Below are positions 24,716 through 33,656 of a DNA stretch of 64,000 bases, in pieces (the stretch's first letter is position 1; each line of letters opens with the position of its first letter). Position numbers and translations under genes: made by a program. Under the pieces are notes generated by a model that searched no databases, was not told where the DNA came from, and worked only from the letters and a program-made list of their open reading frames with translations. The DNA comes from Marmoricola endophyticus (lineage in GTDB: Bacteria; Actinomycetota; Actinomycetes; Propionibacteriales; Nocardioidaceae), in the NCBI RefSeq assembly GCF_014644415.1, contig NZ_BMKQ01000001.1, positions 3,299,217-3,363,216 of the forward strand. Direction: 5' to 3'.

Positions 24716-25665
24716 AGCGACTCTCCTTCGAGTGCTGCGGTGTAGGCATGGGAGCGTTCGACGAGGGCATCTAGGACCGCAGCCTGTATTTCGGCGGCGG
24801 TCGCGTCCCGGATCTTGGCGCGTGCGCTCTCCGAAACCGCAGCCGCTGTCCTGCGTGGAAGCCCGAGTGCAGTGGCGACGCCGCGGGCACTTTCTAGGTG
24901 AGGTATCGCACGGCGCTCATCGTGCGCCATGACCCGCCAGATGACCTCGGCAACGTCGTCGGGGGTGGGTTCGTCAGGGTCGGCCAGTCCATCGGGCGGG
25001 CTGGCGGCCTCGAAGGTGGCGAGGTCATCTGAGTCGGTGGCGTGCTCCATGCGGGAGGGCTCGAGCGGGGCGGCCGCGACACAAATTTGGACTACCTGAG
25101 CCAGGTCTGGGTCCGCCACCTTCCCGTTGGCCTCTCTCAGGGCGGCGTCGCACACCCGGACGATGGCATCGAGAGTCCGTCCGGGGGTCTTGCCTGAGGT
25201 GTTCCATGCGGTGACCGCGAGGCGGCGCAGCGATGACGCGGCGCGGATGAGATGTCCGATGTCGCCCTGCCAGACGTCATCGGGCGCAGTGTCGAGCCGC
25301 CAAGCGTTGTGCGGCTGGACGGCCCGTACGAACCGGGGCAGCGGGGTCAAGATGGTCTTGAGCCGCTCGATGAGCTTGCCGCGCTCGGTCTCGCGGGCTT
25401 GGTCACGCAAGACGTTCTCGAACGCCGTGAGGAGATAGAGCTCCAGGTCGCGGTCGGTGGCCGTGGTGGCGATGGCCTTCTCGACGAACTGCTCCTTGCG
25501 CGCGTACACCTCGGAGACCAGCTCCCGGTGCGCGTCGTCGTTCCAGGTGGCGTGGCCGTGCGGAGGTGGCGAGCCGTGTCGGCGAACGGCTTGGCGCGCG
25601 AGTTGCAGGAGGAGCGTCATCGTGGCGCCGTCGAGACTCGCTCTCACATCGGCGTGGTCGGGCAT
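24712..25665 (-). CDS. Sigma-factor-like protein of the island
   Basis: A 317-residue protein of unknown family. Residues 72-100 (RDLELYLLTAFENVLRDQA, RETERGKL) look like the core-binding helices of sigma region 2. Residues about 255-290 (HLESARGVATALGLPRRTAA, AVSESARAKIRD) resemble the HTH of region 4. The linker is long and acidic. This is a pattern judgement, not a firm homology. It is the first gene of the minus-strand set; ATG 25665 has GGGAG a short distance upstream. It could direct RNA polymerase to the two copies of the 30-bp island element. Confidence 0.5.
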   Translation of the reverse strand: MPDHADVRASLDGATMTLLLQLARQAVRRHGSPPPHGHATWNDDAHRELVSEVYARKEQFVEKAIATTATDRDLELYLLTAFENVLRDQARETERGKLIERLKTILTPLPRFVRAVQPHNAWRLDTAPDDVWQGDIGHLIRAASSLRRLAVTAWNTSGKTPGRTLDAIVRVCDAALREANGKVADPDLAQVVQICVAAAPLEPSRMEHATDSDDLATFEAASPPDGLADPDEPTPDDVAEVIWRVMAHDERRAIPHLESARGVATALGLPRRTAAAVSESARAKIRDATAAEIQAAVLDALVERSHAYTAALEGESL

Positions 25666-26201
25666 CACTCTCCCGCAAGGTCTTGGGTGCAGCTGACTAG
25701 CGCCTCGTTGGTGGGCACCGGTCCGATTCTGCATAACACTCACCCGTTCGGCACGTTCTTCGGTGACTATGGCGTGGTGGTCGGAGTCGTCTATCCCGCT
25801 GGGTCGCTCGCGGTCGGCAGGCGGTCAGGCAAGAACCTGCCACTGCCGAGCTCGAATGCACACGATGCGCCATCGCGCCACTGCTCGTGCGCCCTGTCGG
25901 TCGTGCTACGGCCACAGGGCAATCCCGCGTCAATCCGCCGCGTATGAGCGAGCGGCGGGGACGTAGGGCCACCGTCCTGGCGTGCCGAAGGCATCCATCC
26001 CGCGCGCTCGATGGTGCCCGGTCCGCCGTCCCGGGTCGGCGATCTGATCGCACCGTCGAATGTCAACGGCTCCTGCTGACGCAACTCGATCACGCTCTAG
26101 AAGCGTCCGTTCCCAATCCACAGGCAGGGAAAGCGAAGGGCTTCTCCACAGTTCTGAAATCCGTACAGAATCTGTCGGTGCCGACCGCTTGAATAAGCCT
26201 C
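25666..26201. other. Right flank of the island, no confident gene
   Basis: 536 bases of mixed, lower-GC sequence. Short overlapping frames exist on both strands; the best is a minus-strand frame from 26093 to 25791 (GTG start, 100 codons), which has no recognisable domain and weak codon bias. CAGAATCTG and GTCGGTGCCGAC near 26166-26185 are small dyads close to the next gene. No attachment site was recognised. Confidence 0.4.
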
Positions 26202-27428
26202 ATGAGCACGATCAACGACCTGGTCTCCGGCATGCGGGCGCAGGTCGCCGCGCACGCTGAGGACCGGTTGTGGTCGGCGTCGGGCGACGAGCTGGTCGAC
26301 GCGCTGGACGGGATCTCCGCGCTGCGGGCGCAGCTCGCCGAGCTGGAGCTCCGCGTCCTCGCGACCACGCAGGTCGAGGACCGTGCTGCCGCGGCGGGAG
26401 CGACGAGCACGTCGGTCTGGTGGGCGTACCGGACCAGGCAGACCCGCCCTGACGGACGGCGGCGTTCCGTGCTGGCCGGGGACCTCGACGCACACGAGAC
26501 CACCCGGTCCGCGATGGCGCGCGGCGAGGTGGCCGAGGACCAGGCGCGGGTGATCGTCAGCGCGGTCGACGCGCTGCCCGACGACCTCGAGCCGGGGCTG
26601 GCCGAGCGTGCCGAGAAGGAGCTCGTCCACTACGCGGGGGAGTTCGACGCGATCGGGCTGCGCCGGCTCGGGCGCACCATCCTCGAGGTGGTCGCGCCCG
26701 AGATCGCCGAGGAGCACCTGCGCCGGCAGCTCGAGGCCGAGGAGCGAGCCGCAGCGCAGGACCACCGCTTCACCATGACCCGCGACGGGCACGGGCGCTG
26801 CTACGGCCGCTTCACGATCCCCGAGGCCGAGGGCGCGATGCTCGAGCGTGCGCTGCTCGCGCTGTCCTCCCCGGTTCACCGCCGCCACGAAGGGCTCGAG
26901 CCGGTTGCCGTCTCGACGCCGCGGGGGCGGGGCGAGGCCTTCGCGGCGTACGTCTCCCACTACCCCGAGCAGGAGCTGCCCGCCAGCGGTGGCCTCGCGG
27001 CGACCGTGGTCGTCACGATGACCATGGGCGACCTGCTCGGCGACACCGAGACGCCTGCCTGGCTCGACACCGGGGAGCCGATCACCGCCGCGACCGCCCG
27101 CCGGATGGCCTGCGAGGCCGCGGTCGTGCCCGCCGTGCTCGGCAAGGATTCCGAGGTCCTCGATCTCGGACGGCAGGCGCGCTTCCACACCAAGGCCCAG
27201 CGCCTCGCCATCGCCCTGCGCGACCAGTGCTGCACCGCCGAGGGCTGCGACCGCCCGCCCGGGATGTGCCACGTGCACCACGACGACCGGTGGCACCTCG
27301 GAGGTCACACCAGCGTCGACCGAGGCAGGCTGCTCTGCGCCCGGCACCACACCCTGGTGCACGACCGGCGCTACCACGTCGAGAGATCGCCCGACCACCC
27401 GCGGCGGATCCGCATCCTGCGGACCTGA
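26202..27428 (+). CDS. DUF222/HNH endonuclease-domain protein (13E12 repeat family)
   Basis: A 408-residue protein with an N-terminal DUF222 domain (about 20-250) and a C-terminal HNH nuclease-like motif: CTAEGCDRPPGMCHVHHDDRW, then LCARHHTLVHDR. These repetitive actinobacterial proteins occur in many copies and are thought to be mobile; their role is unknown. A shortened relative lies at 58113-58802. No Shine-Dalgarno is seen; the ATG is only seven bases after a weak -10 like TTGAAT. Confidence 0.88.
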   Translation: MSTINDLVSGMRAQVAAHAEDRLWSASGDELVDALDGISALRAQLAELELRVLATTQVEDRAAAAGATSTSVWWAYRTRQTRPDGRRRSVLAGDLDAHETTRSAMARGEVAEDQARVIVSAVDALPDDLEPGLAERAEKELVHYAGEFDAIGLRRLGRTILEVVAPEIAEEHLRRQLEAEERAAAQDHRFTMTRDGHGRCYGRFTIPEAEGAMLERALLALSSPVHRRHEGLEPVAVSTPRGRGEAFAAYVSHYPEQELPASGGLAATVVVTMTMGDLLGDTETPAWLDTGEPITAATARRMACEAAVVPAVLGKDSEVLDLGRQARFHTKAQRLAIALRDQCCTAEGCDRPPGMCHVHHDDRWHLGGHTSVDRGRLLCARHHTLVHDRRYHVERSPDHPRRIRILRT

Positions 27429-27429
27429 C

Positions 27430-28011
27430 TCAGCCGAGGACGCCCGCGCCCTCGAGGACCAGCACGACGCCGAAGAGCGCGAACAGTGCGGCCGCGCCGT
27501 ACTTGATGGCCTTCTCCGGCAGCCTCTTGGCCAGGACGGCGCCCACGACGATGGCCAGCGCGTCGGCGGCGACCATGCCGACCGTCGACCCGATCCAGGT
27601 CCCGAGCCAGCCCTCCTGCGTGGCGAGGGTGATGGTGGCCAGCATCGTCTTGTCGCCCAGCTCGGCCAGGAAGAACGCCACACCGACGGCGAGGATCGCC
27701 GCACCCGTGGCGCTGCGCGCCTTCGACGCCTCCTCCTCGGTGAGCTCGTCGCCGCGCAGCGTCCACGCCGCGAAGCCGAGGAAGGCGACACCGGCGACGA
27801 TCGAGATGACGCCCTGGTACTCCGAGAAGCCGTTGCCGATCAGCGCGCCGATGCCCACCGAGGCGAGGTGGACGACCGCGGTGGCGACGGTGATCCCGAG
27901 CAGGACGTCTCGAGCTCGGTAGCGCGAGGCGAACGTCATCGCCATCAGCTGGGACTTGTCGCCGAGCTCGGCGACGAAGATGACGGCGGTGCTGAGCAGG
28001 AAGGCGTACAT
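27430..28011 (-). CDS. GDT1/TMEM165 (UPF0016) family cation transporter, probably Mn exporter
   Basis: A 193-residue membrane protein with six helices and the twin family motifs, ELGDKSQLMA near residue 15 and ELGDKTMLAT near 119. Family members exchange Mn2+ or Ca2+. ATG 28011 follows GGAG by five bases, in a leader that carries a yybP-ykoY-type riboswitch, which senses Mn2+; this strongly supports a role in manganese efflux. Its stop lies one base after the converging HNH gene. Confidence 0.9.
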   Translation of the reverse strand: MYAFLLSTAVIFVAELGDKSQLMAMTFASRYRARDVLLGITVATAVVHLASVGIGALIGNGFSEYQGVISIVAGVAFLGFAAWTLRGDELTEEEASKARSATGAAILAVGVAFFLAELGDKTMLATITLATQEGWLGTWIGSTVGMVAADALAIVVGAVLAKRLPEKAIKYGAAALFALFGVVLVLEGAGVLG

Positions 28012-28087
28012 CGAGGCTCCTAGCCGGGCGGACCGGCCGAGGAGAGCCGCGGAGGTGCGGACGCCCTTCGACCAGGACGCCCACGGG

Positions 28088-28196
28088 TGGGTGATCTGGT
28101 CGAAAGTCTCGTCCGCCCGGCCCGAGGGCCTGGCCCGCTGCACCGGAGCCGAGGCTCAGTGTGTCGACGCAGCGATCGGGGACTACTCCCTTTCGC
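28088..28196 (-). ncRNA. yybP-ykoY-type manganese riboswitch in the GDT1 leader
   Basis: Read on the minus strand the leader contains, in order, GGGAGTAGTCCCC, GCGTCGACACACTG, a GC-rich arm, and GACGAGACTTTCGACC, the conserved blocks of yybP-ykoY aptamers in actinobacteria. It ends about 77 bases before the GDT1 ATG. The class binds Mn2+ and turns on efflux genes. Edges are approximate. Confidence 0.8.
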
Positions 28197-28290
28197 GCAC
28201 CATCATGGCAGATGCGAGGCCGAGCCGCCCGGGCGCTACGCTCCTGCCCGACTCGTCCCATTCCACCGTTTCGATCTCGGGAGCTTCCTG

Positions 28291-29034
28291 ATGCGACGCA
28301 CGCTGTCCCTGCTGGCACTGGCCCTCACCGCCGGCCTGACCCTCACCGCCTGCGGTGGTGGCGACGACGAGGCGAGCGACTCGGCGAGCCCGAGCGCCAC
28401 CGCCAGCGAGAGCTCGCCGTCCGCGGAGCCGAGCGAGGAGCCCACGCAGTCGCCGACGGCGAGCGCGACGCCGGCCGCCGGCAGCACGCCGAGCTGGGCG
28501 GAGCCCGCGGTGTACGCAGGCACGAAGCTCGGCTCCACCACCGTCGCCGGACGAGGGCTGGGCAAGGGCAAGCTCGCCGTCACCGTCTACCAGGTCGACA
28601 GCCTCGACTCGCCGAGCGACGGCACCTTCGCGGACGTCGGTCAGTCCACTCCGAAGATCAAGAAGGGAGACCCGCTGATCGTGCTCGACTACGTGCTCAC
28701 CAACACCGGGAGCGCGCCGGTCACCATCGGCAACCTGGGCGTCGAGCACGAGCTCGCCTTCGGCAAGGCGAAGCTGGACACCCAGGACGTGCTGGTCGAC
28801 CCGACGCTGATCGACGGCTACGGGTTGCACGGCGACATCCAGAAGCCGACCTACGGCGAGGAGTCGTACCCGGTGAAGCCGGGGGAGTCGATCTCGCTCG
28901 CCGAGGCCGTGCTCTCCCAGCCGGGCAAGCCGCTCACCTTCACCTTCGGCGTCACGCCGGTGAAGAAGGGCGCCGTGTCGTACGACGACCAGACCACGAG
29001 CAAGCCCCTGCGGACCACCCCGACCGCAGGCTGA
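28291..29034 (+). CDS. Secreted lipoprotein (DUF4352-like)
   Basis: A 247-residue lipoprotein. Residues 1-20 are a signal peptide ending in the lipobox LTAC, so C21 would carry the lipid. A Ser/Glu/Pro-rich linker follows (about 25-70), then a beta-rich domain with GDPLIVLDYVLTNTGSAPVT, reminiscent of DUF4352 immunoprotective folds. The role is unknown. ATG 28291 has GGGAG eight bases upstream. Confidence 0.8.
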   Translation: MRRTLSLLALALTAGLTLTACGGGDDEASDSASPSATASESSPSAEPSEEPTQSPTASATPAAGSTPSWAEPAVYAGTKLGSTTVAGRGLGKGKLAVTVYQVDSLDSPSDGTFADVGQSTPKIKKGDPLIVLDYVLTNTGSAPVTIGNLGVEHELAFGKAKLDTQDVLVDPTLIDGYGLHGDIQKPTYGEESYPVKPGESISLAEAVLSQPGKPLTFTFGVTPVKKGAVSYDDQTTSKPLRTTPTAG

Positions 29035-29048
29035 GCCGGGCGGGGCCC

Positions 29049-30452
29049 TCAGAGCACCTTGCCGGGGTTGAAGATCCCGAGCGGGTCGAGGGTCTGCTTG
29101 ACCGCGCGCTGCAGCTCGACCGCCAGCGGGTCCAGCTCGCGGCGCATGCCGTCGCGCTTGAGCAGGCCGACGCCGTGCTCGCCGGTCACGGTGCCACCGA
29201 GCTCGATCGCGGCGTCGAGCATCTCCTCGAACGCCACCTGCGCGGCCTCGCGGGCCGCGTCGTCGCCGGGCGGGGTGATCAGCAGCGGGTGCAGGTTCCC
29301 GTCACCCGCGTGGGCGATGGTCGCCATCGTGACGTCGTGGCGCGCCGCGATGTCCACGAGGCGGCGCAGCATCTCGGGCACCTGCGAGCGCGGGACGCAG
29401 ACGTCCTCGGTGAGCACCGGTCCGAGCCGCTCCAGCGCCGGGTAGGCCAGCCGCCGGGCGGCGAAGAGCGCCTCCGCCTCGTCGGCGTCGGAGGAGACCA
29501 TCGAGAACAGCGGCCCACCGACGTCGTACGCCGCGAGCAGCGCCTGCGCCTCCTCGTCGCCGCCGGCGCCGGGGGTGTCGACGCGGGCCAGCAGCAGCGC
29601 CTCCGCCTCGGCCTCCAGGCCCAGGTGCTTCCAGTCCTCGACGGCCTGCAGGCAGGCGCGGTCGAGCAGCTCGAACGCCGCGGGCGTCAGCCCGCGCCGG
29701 GTCGCCTCCGCCACCGCGGTCCCGGCGTCCACCAGCGAGGCGAACGCGCCGACCACGGTCCGGGGCGGCTGGGTCGGGGCCGGGCGCAGCCGCAGCGTCG
29801 CCTCGGTGACCACGCCGAGCGTCCCCTCCGAGCCGACCATCAGGGCGGTCAGGTCGTAGCCCGCGACCCCCTTGGCCGTACGTCGGCCCAGCCGCACGGC
29901 GCTGCCGTACCCGGCGGGACCGCCCATCACCGCACGCATCCCGAGGACGTAGTCGCGGGTGACGCCGTACTTCACGCAGCACAGGCCGCCGGCGTTGGTC
30001 GCGACGTTGCCGCCGATCGTCGACCAGGGGGCGCTGGCCGGGTCGGGCGGGTACCACAGCCCGTGCTCGGCGACCGCGGCCTTGAGGTCGTCGTTGACCA
30101 CGCCCGGCTCGACGACGGCGACGAGGTTGTCGGCGTCGATCTCGCGCACCGCGCTCATCCGGGACAGGTCGAGCACCAGGCAGCCGTCGACGGCGTTGGC
30201 GCCGCCGGACAGGCCCGTGCCGGCGCCGCGCGGGACCACCGCGACGCCGAGGTCCGCGCAGACCCGTACCGCGTGGGAGACCTCGGCCTCGGTGCGTGCC
30301 CGGAGTGCGACGGCCGCCGCCCCGACCGGTGCCCACTCGGCGTCGTCGTGGGCGAGCGAGGCCACGACGTCGGCGTCGGTGACGATGCGGTCGGCGGGGA
30401 TCTCGCGGCCGAGGGCCTCCAGGAGGGCGCTCGGCGGGGCGGTCGTGGTCAT
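29049..30452 (-). CDS. FAD-binding oxidase, GlcD/D-lactate dehydrogenase-like
   Basis: A 467-residue flavoenzyme of the FAD-linked oxidase type (PCMH fold) that oxidises 2-hydroxy acids such as glycolate or D-lactate. Seen: PRGAGTGLSGGANAVDG and STIGGNVATNAGGLCCVKYG for FAD binding, and C-terminal IAHAGDGNLHPL and GEHGVGLLKR, all typical of GlcD. The exact substrate is unknown. ATG 30452 overlaps the hydrolase stop (ATGA), so both genes form an operon. Confidence 0.92.
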   Translation of the reverse strand: MTTTAPPSALLEALGREIPADRIVTDADVVASLAHDDAEWAPVGAAAVALRARTEAEVSHAVRVCADLGVAVVPRGAGTGLSGGANAVDGCLVLDLSRMSAVREIDADNLVAVVEPGVVNDDLKAAVAEHGLWYPPDPASAPWSTIGGNVATNAGGLCCVKYGVTRDYVLGMRAVMGGPAGYGSAVRLGRRTAKGVAGYDLTALMVGSEGTLGVVTEATLRLRPAPTQPPRTVVGAFASLVDAGTAVAEATRRGLTPAAFELLDRACLQAVEDWKHLGLEAEAEALLLARVDTPGAGGDEEAQALLAAYDVGGPLFSMVSSDADEAEALFAARRLAYPALERLGPVLTEDVCVPRSQVPEMLRRLVDIAARHDVTMATIAHAGDGNLHPLLITPPGDDAAREAAQVAFEEMLDAAIELGGTVTGEHGVGLLKRDGMRRELDPLAVELQRAVKQTLDPLGIFNPGKVL

Positions 30453-31315
30453 CGGGTCTCCGGCTCCTGCAGGGCGTGGCGGAGCAGTGCCGCCACGGCG
30501 GCTGCTCCGGTCGGGGTCATGATCGTTCCGGCGTGGTCGACCCCGTCGACGCCGACCGTCTCCACGGTGCGTGGGGCGTAGTCGGTGACCAGGTCGGGTG
30601 GGTACGCCGGCGCGGTGTCGCGGCCGGTGCTCCACTGGGCGTGCAGGAACCGCACCGGCACCTCGAGGTCCCGCCACGGCGTCTCGCCGAAGAACACCGA
30701 CGTCGCGTCCGCGACCATCGCGTCCTGGTCCAGTCGCACCCGACCCTCGCGGAGGTCGTGGGCGAGGTAGTCCAGCAGCAGCGGGTCCGCGGGGTCGAGC
30801 AGCGGCGCAGTGGCCGGAACGACGTAGTCGCGGTACTCCTCGACCGACGTCCAGGTGCGCTCGAGGCGCCCGGTCCGGTCCGCGAAGGCCGCCGCGACGT
30901 TCTCCCTCGTCAGCCCGTCGGGCGCCGCCATCGGGAAGCCGCCGTCGACCAGCACCAGGCTCCGCACCCGCTCGGGGTGTCGTACGGCCAGGTGCACCGC
31001 GACGAACCCGCCCATCGACATCCCGACGACGTGGACACGGTCCAGGCCGAGGTGGTCCAGCAGCAGCACCAGGTCCTCGGCGTGCCGCACCACGGAGGAG
31101 GGCCCGGCCACGCCGACGCTGTCGCCCCGCCCGCGCAGGTCCGGCGCGACGAGGCTCAGGTCGGGGTCCTCGGTCCGCAGCCAGTCCCACAGCCGACGCT
31201 GGGCGCTGAGCCCGTGCACGGCGAGGACCGGCTCGGTGGTCCCGGCCCAGACCTCGTACGCGAGGTCGCCACCGGGAGCGGCGAACGCCCCCGGGCCGGG
31301 TGTGAGCGTCGTCAT
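30449..31315 (-). CDS. Alpha/beta hydrolase
   Basis: A 288-residue alpha/beta hydrolase: VLAVHGLSAQRRLW, PDLRGRGDS, the nucleophile elbow GMSMGG near residue 98, and a C-terminal GVDHAGTI with the histidine. No specific function is assigned. TACCGT (31328 to 31323) lies exactly seven bases before the ATG, so the operon with the GlcD-like gene probably starts with a leaderless mRNA. Confidence 0.88.
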   Translation of the reverse strand: MTTLTPGPGAFAAPGGDLAYEVWAGTTEPVLAVHGLSAQRRLWDWLRTEDPDLSLVAPDLRGRGDSVGVAGPSSVVRHAEDLVLLLDHLGLDRVHVVGMSMGGFVAVHLAVRHPERVRSLVLVDGGFPMAAPDGLTRENVAAAFADRTGRLERTWTSVEEYRDYVVPATAPLLDPADPLLLDYLAHDLREGRVRLDQDAMVADATSVFFGETPWRDLEVPVRFLHAQWSTGRDTAPAYPPDLVTDYAPRTVETVGVDGVDHAGTIMTPTGAAAVAALLRHALQEPETR

Positions 31316-31350
31316 CTGAGCCACGGTACGACCGGTGCCCCGGCCCAGGC

Positions 31351-32226
31351 TCAGCCCAGGTCCGGGACGTCGCTCGCGCGGCCGGTGAACTCCGGGTCGC
31401 GCTTGCCGAGGAACGCCGCCACGCCCTCTTTGCCGTCGCCGACCGACGCGTGCCACATGGCGAGGCTGTCGCGGCGGTGCGCCTCGAGCGGGTGGGCGGA
31501 CCCGGAGCCGGCGTACAGCAGCCGCCTGGCCATCGCGAGCGCCGCGGGGGAGCGGTTCGTGACGAAGCGGCGGGCCAGCTCCAGCGCCGCCGGCAGCAGC
31601 TCGTCGGGCTCGTGCACCGAGCGCAGCAGCCGTCCCTCGAGGGCCTCCTCGGCGCTCAGGATGTCGGCGGCGTACACCCACTCCAGCGCCGTCTGCAGGC
31701 CCACGATCCTCGGCAGGAAGTACGACGACGCCGCCTCCGGCACGATGCCGAGGCGGCCGAAGACGAACCCGATCCGCGCCTTCGTCGAGGCGAGGCGTAC
31801 GTCCATGGCCAGCGTCATCGTGGCGCCGATCCCGACGGCGGCGCCGTTGATCGCGGCGATCACCGGCTTGTCGCACTCGTGGATGGCCAGCGTGACCTTG
31901 CCGCCGGTGTCGCGCACGCCGGACTCGTACGGCTCCTCGGTCAGGTGCTCGCGCAGGTCGGCCGCGGTCGGTGCGGCGTCCTCGTCGAGCCCGAAGACGT
32001 TGCCGTCGGCGGAGAGGTCCATCCCCGCGCAGTACGCCTTGCCCGCGCCGGTCACCACGACGGCACGCACTGCGTCGTCGGTGCGCAGCCGCCGGAACTC
32101 CGCCTCCAGCTCGCGCGCCATCGTGACGGTGAACGAGTTCAGCGCGTCGGGGCGGTTCAGCGTGATCGTCTCGATGCCGTCGGGGTCGAGGTCGACGAGG
32201 AGGGTGTCGTAGGTCGGGGCGCTCAT
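31351..32226 (-). CDS. Enoyl-CoA hydratase/isomerase family protein
   Basis: A 291-residue crotonase-fold enzyme acting on an acyl-CoA. The oxyanion-hole segments are AYCAGMDLSADG near residue 64 and INGAAVGIGATMTLAMDV near 128; a Glu in GIVPEAASS matches one catalytic acid of the family. An insertion of about 20 residues lies between the two. Hydratase and isomerase cannot be separated from sequence. CACGAT seven bases upstream may be a leaderless -10. Confidence 0.9.
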   Translation of the reverse strand: MSAPTYDTLLVDLDPDGIETITLNRPDALNSFTVTMARELEAEFRRLRTDDAVRAVVVTGAGKAYCAGMDLSADGNVFGLDEDAAPTAADLREHLTEEPYESGVRDTGGKVTLAIHECDKPVIAAINGAAVGIGATMTLAMDVRLASTKARIGFVFGRLGIVPEAASSYFLPRIVGLQTALEWVYAADILSAEEALEGRLLRSVHEPDELLPAALELARRFVTNRSPAALAMARRLLYAGSGSAHPLEAHRRDSLAMWHASVGDGKEGVAAFLGKRDPEFTGRASDVPDLG

Positions 32227-32257
32227 GCCGCGGATCGTGCCACCCACCGGGTCGGGG

Positions 32258-33535
32258 TCAGGCAGGGAACCCCGTCGGGGTGCACAGGCCGCCGACCTTG
32301 GAGGTCTGGTCGGTCTTGATCAGGTTCATCAGCCGCAGCGCGCGGTCGCGGTCCCAGTGGATCGCCTGGTCGCGGATCGGCATCGAGCAGGTCAGGCCGT
32401 TGTCCCCGTTGACGCGCGTCATCGCCCAGGCGAAGCGGCCCATGGCGAAGACCGACATGCCCTCGTTGACCACCAGGGACTGCGAGCCGGCCTTGGCGAC
32501 GCCGACGTAGCGGAACGGGTTGAGCACGGTCAGCGGCGACTTCACCTTGCTGCCGACCTGGCTGACGACGGCGCGCTGGTTCTTCGCCCGGTCGATGTCG
32601 CCGAGCCGCTGGGTGTGCCGGCTGCGGGTGTACGCCAGCGCGGTGGCCCCGTCGACGTCGTCGTGGCAGCCCTTCGACAGGCGCAGCTTGGCGCGACGGT
32701 CGACCAGCCGCTTCGGGGTGCAGATCTGCACGCCGCCGACCGCGTCGACGGCGTTGACCACGCCACCCATGCCGATCTCGACGTAGTCGTCGACGCGGAC
32801 GCCGGTGCTCTGCTCGATGGTCTGCACCAGCAGCTTCGGGCCGCCGTACGCGAACGCGGCGTTGATCTTCCCCGTCCCGTGCCCGGGGATCGGCACGATC
32901 GAGTCGCGCGGGATCGACAGCAGCAGGTTGGGCCCGCTCCCGACGTGCAGCAGCATGATCGTGTCGGTGCGCTGGCCGCCGGCGTCACCGGTGCCCAGCC
33001 GCTTGCGCTCCTCGGGCGTCAGCCCGGCGCGGCTGTCCGAGCCGACCAGGAGGTACGTCGTGCCCGGCTGCTCGGCGGGCCGGGACCCGGACGGCGCGGC
33101 GTCGACCTTCTCCACCTTCGACCACGCCCAGAACGGCACGGCCACGAGGAAGACGATCCACACGAGCACGACGACCTTGACCACCCGCCAGACGGTCGGG
33201 CGCTTGAGCCCTCCGCGGGAGCGGCGCTCGCGCGTCGGCTCGGGCGCGAGCGGGCGCGGCGACACGGGGCGCTGCTGCTCGGGGGACGCCTGTGCGCTGC
33301 GCGGCTGCTCGCGCGGCTGGGTACGGATCATCCGCGTCGCGTCGGCGTCGGCGCCCTGGCCGGCGCCGCGGTCGACGCCCCGGTCGGCGCCCCGGTCGGC
33401 GCTCGGCGGGCCCGACTGGCGGCCGCGGCCGCCGACGGGGGCGGGGCGGTCCTCCGAGGGGCGGTCGGACCCGCCGCCGTAGAGCCAGTCGTACCTCGGC
33501 TCGTCGCCACCCCCGCGACCGGACTGCTCAGACAT
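32258..33535 (-). CDS. LytR-CpsA-Psr (LCP) family cell-wall polymer ligase
   Basis: A 425-residue protein: a long disordered cytoplasmic N-terminus (1-115, rich in Arg, Gly, Pro), one membrane helix at about 125-145, then an extracytoplasmic LCP domain with LLVGSDSRAGLTPEE, RTDTIMLLHV, SIPRDSIVPIPG, KINAAFAYGGP and TRSRHTQRLGDIDRAKNQR. LCP enzymes attach glycopolymers such as arabinogalactan or teichoic acids to peptidoglycan. TAGCGT lies seven bases before the ATG. A second LCP gene is divergent, 121 bases away. Confidence 0.93.
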   Translation of the reverse strand: MSEQSGRGGGDEPRYDWLYGGGSDRPSEDRPAPVGGRGRQSGPPSADRGADRGVDRGAGQGADADATRMIRTQPREQPRSAQASPEQQRPVSPRPLAPEPTRERRSRGGLKRPTVWRVVKVVVLVWIVFLVAVPFWAWSKVEKVDAAPSGSRPAEQPGTTYLLVGSDSRAGLTPEERKRLGTGDAGGQRTDTIMLLHVGSGPNLLLSIPRDSIVPIPGHGTGKINAAFAYGGPKLLVQTIEQSTGVRVDDYVEIGMGGVVNAVDAVGGVQICTPKRLVDRRAKLRLSKGCHDDVDGATALAYTRSRHTQRLGDIDRAKNQRAVVSQVGSKVKSPLTVLNPFRYVGVAKAGSQSLVVNEGMSVFAMGRFAWAMTRVNGDNGLTCSMPIRDQAIHWDRDRALRLMNLIKTDQTSKVGGLCTPTGFPA

Positions 33536-33656
33536 GCCGGCGACGCTACCCGCTCGACGAATCGGGACCTGTGCGGCGCGTCGGTTCTTCTGAGGCTGAT
33601 GTGACTGGTGATACTGACCGGGCAGTACGGCCGACACCCAGCCAGGAAGGCTCTCG

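Noticed and set aside
25791-26093. A 100-codon minus-strand frame in the right island flank
   Set aside because: It has a GTG start but no ribosome-binding site, no domain and only weak codon bias; noted in the flank entry but not called.
26137-26150. DnaA-box-like CTTCTCCACAG before the HNH gene
   Set aside because: A single imperfect match without clustering or neighbouring replication genes.
26202-27428. The full-length DUF222/HNH gene as part of the CBASS-like operon
   Set aside because: It is on the opposite strand beyond a 536-base gap and belongs to a family that occurs at many unrelated sites.
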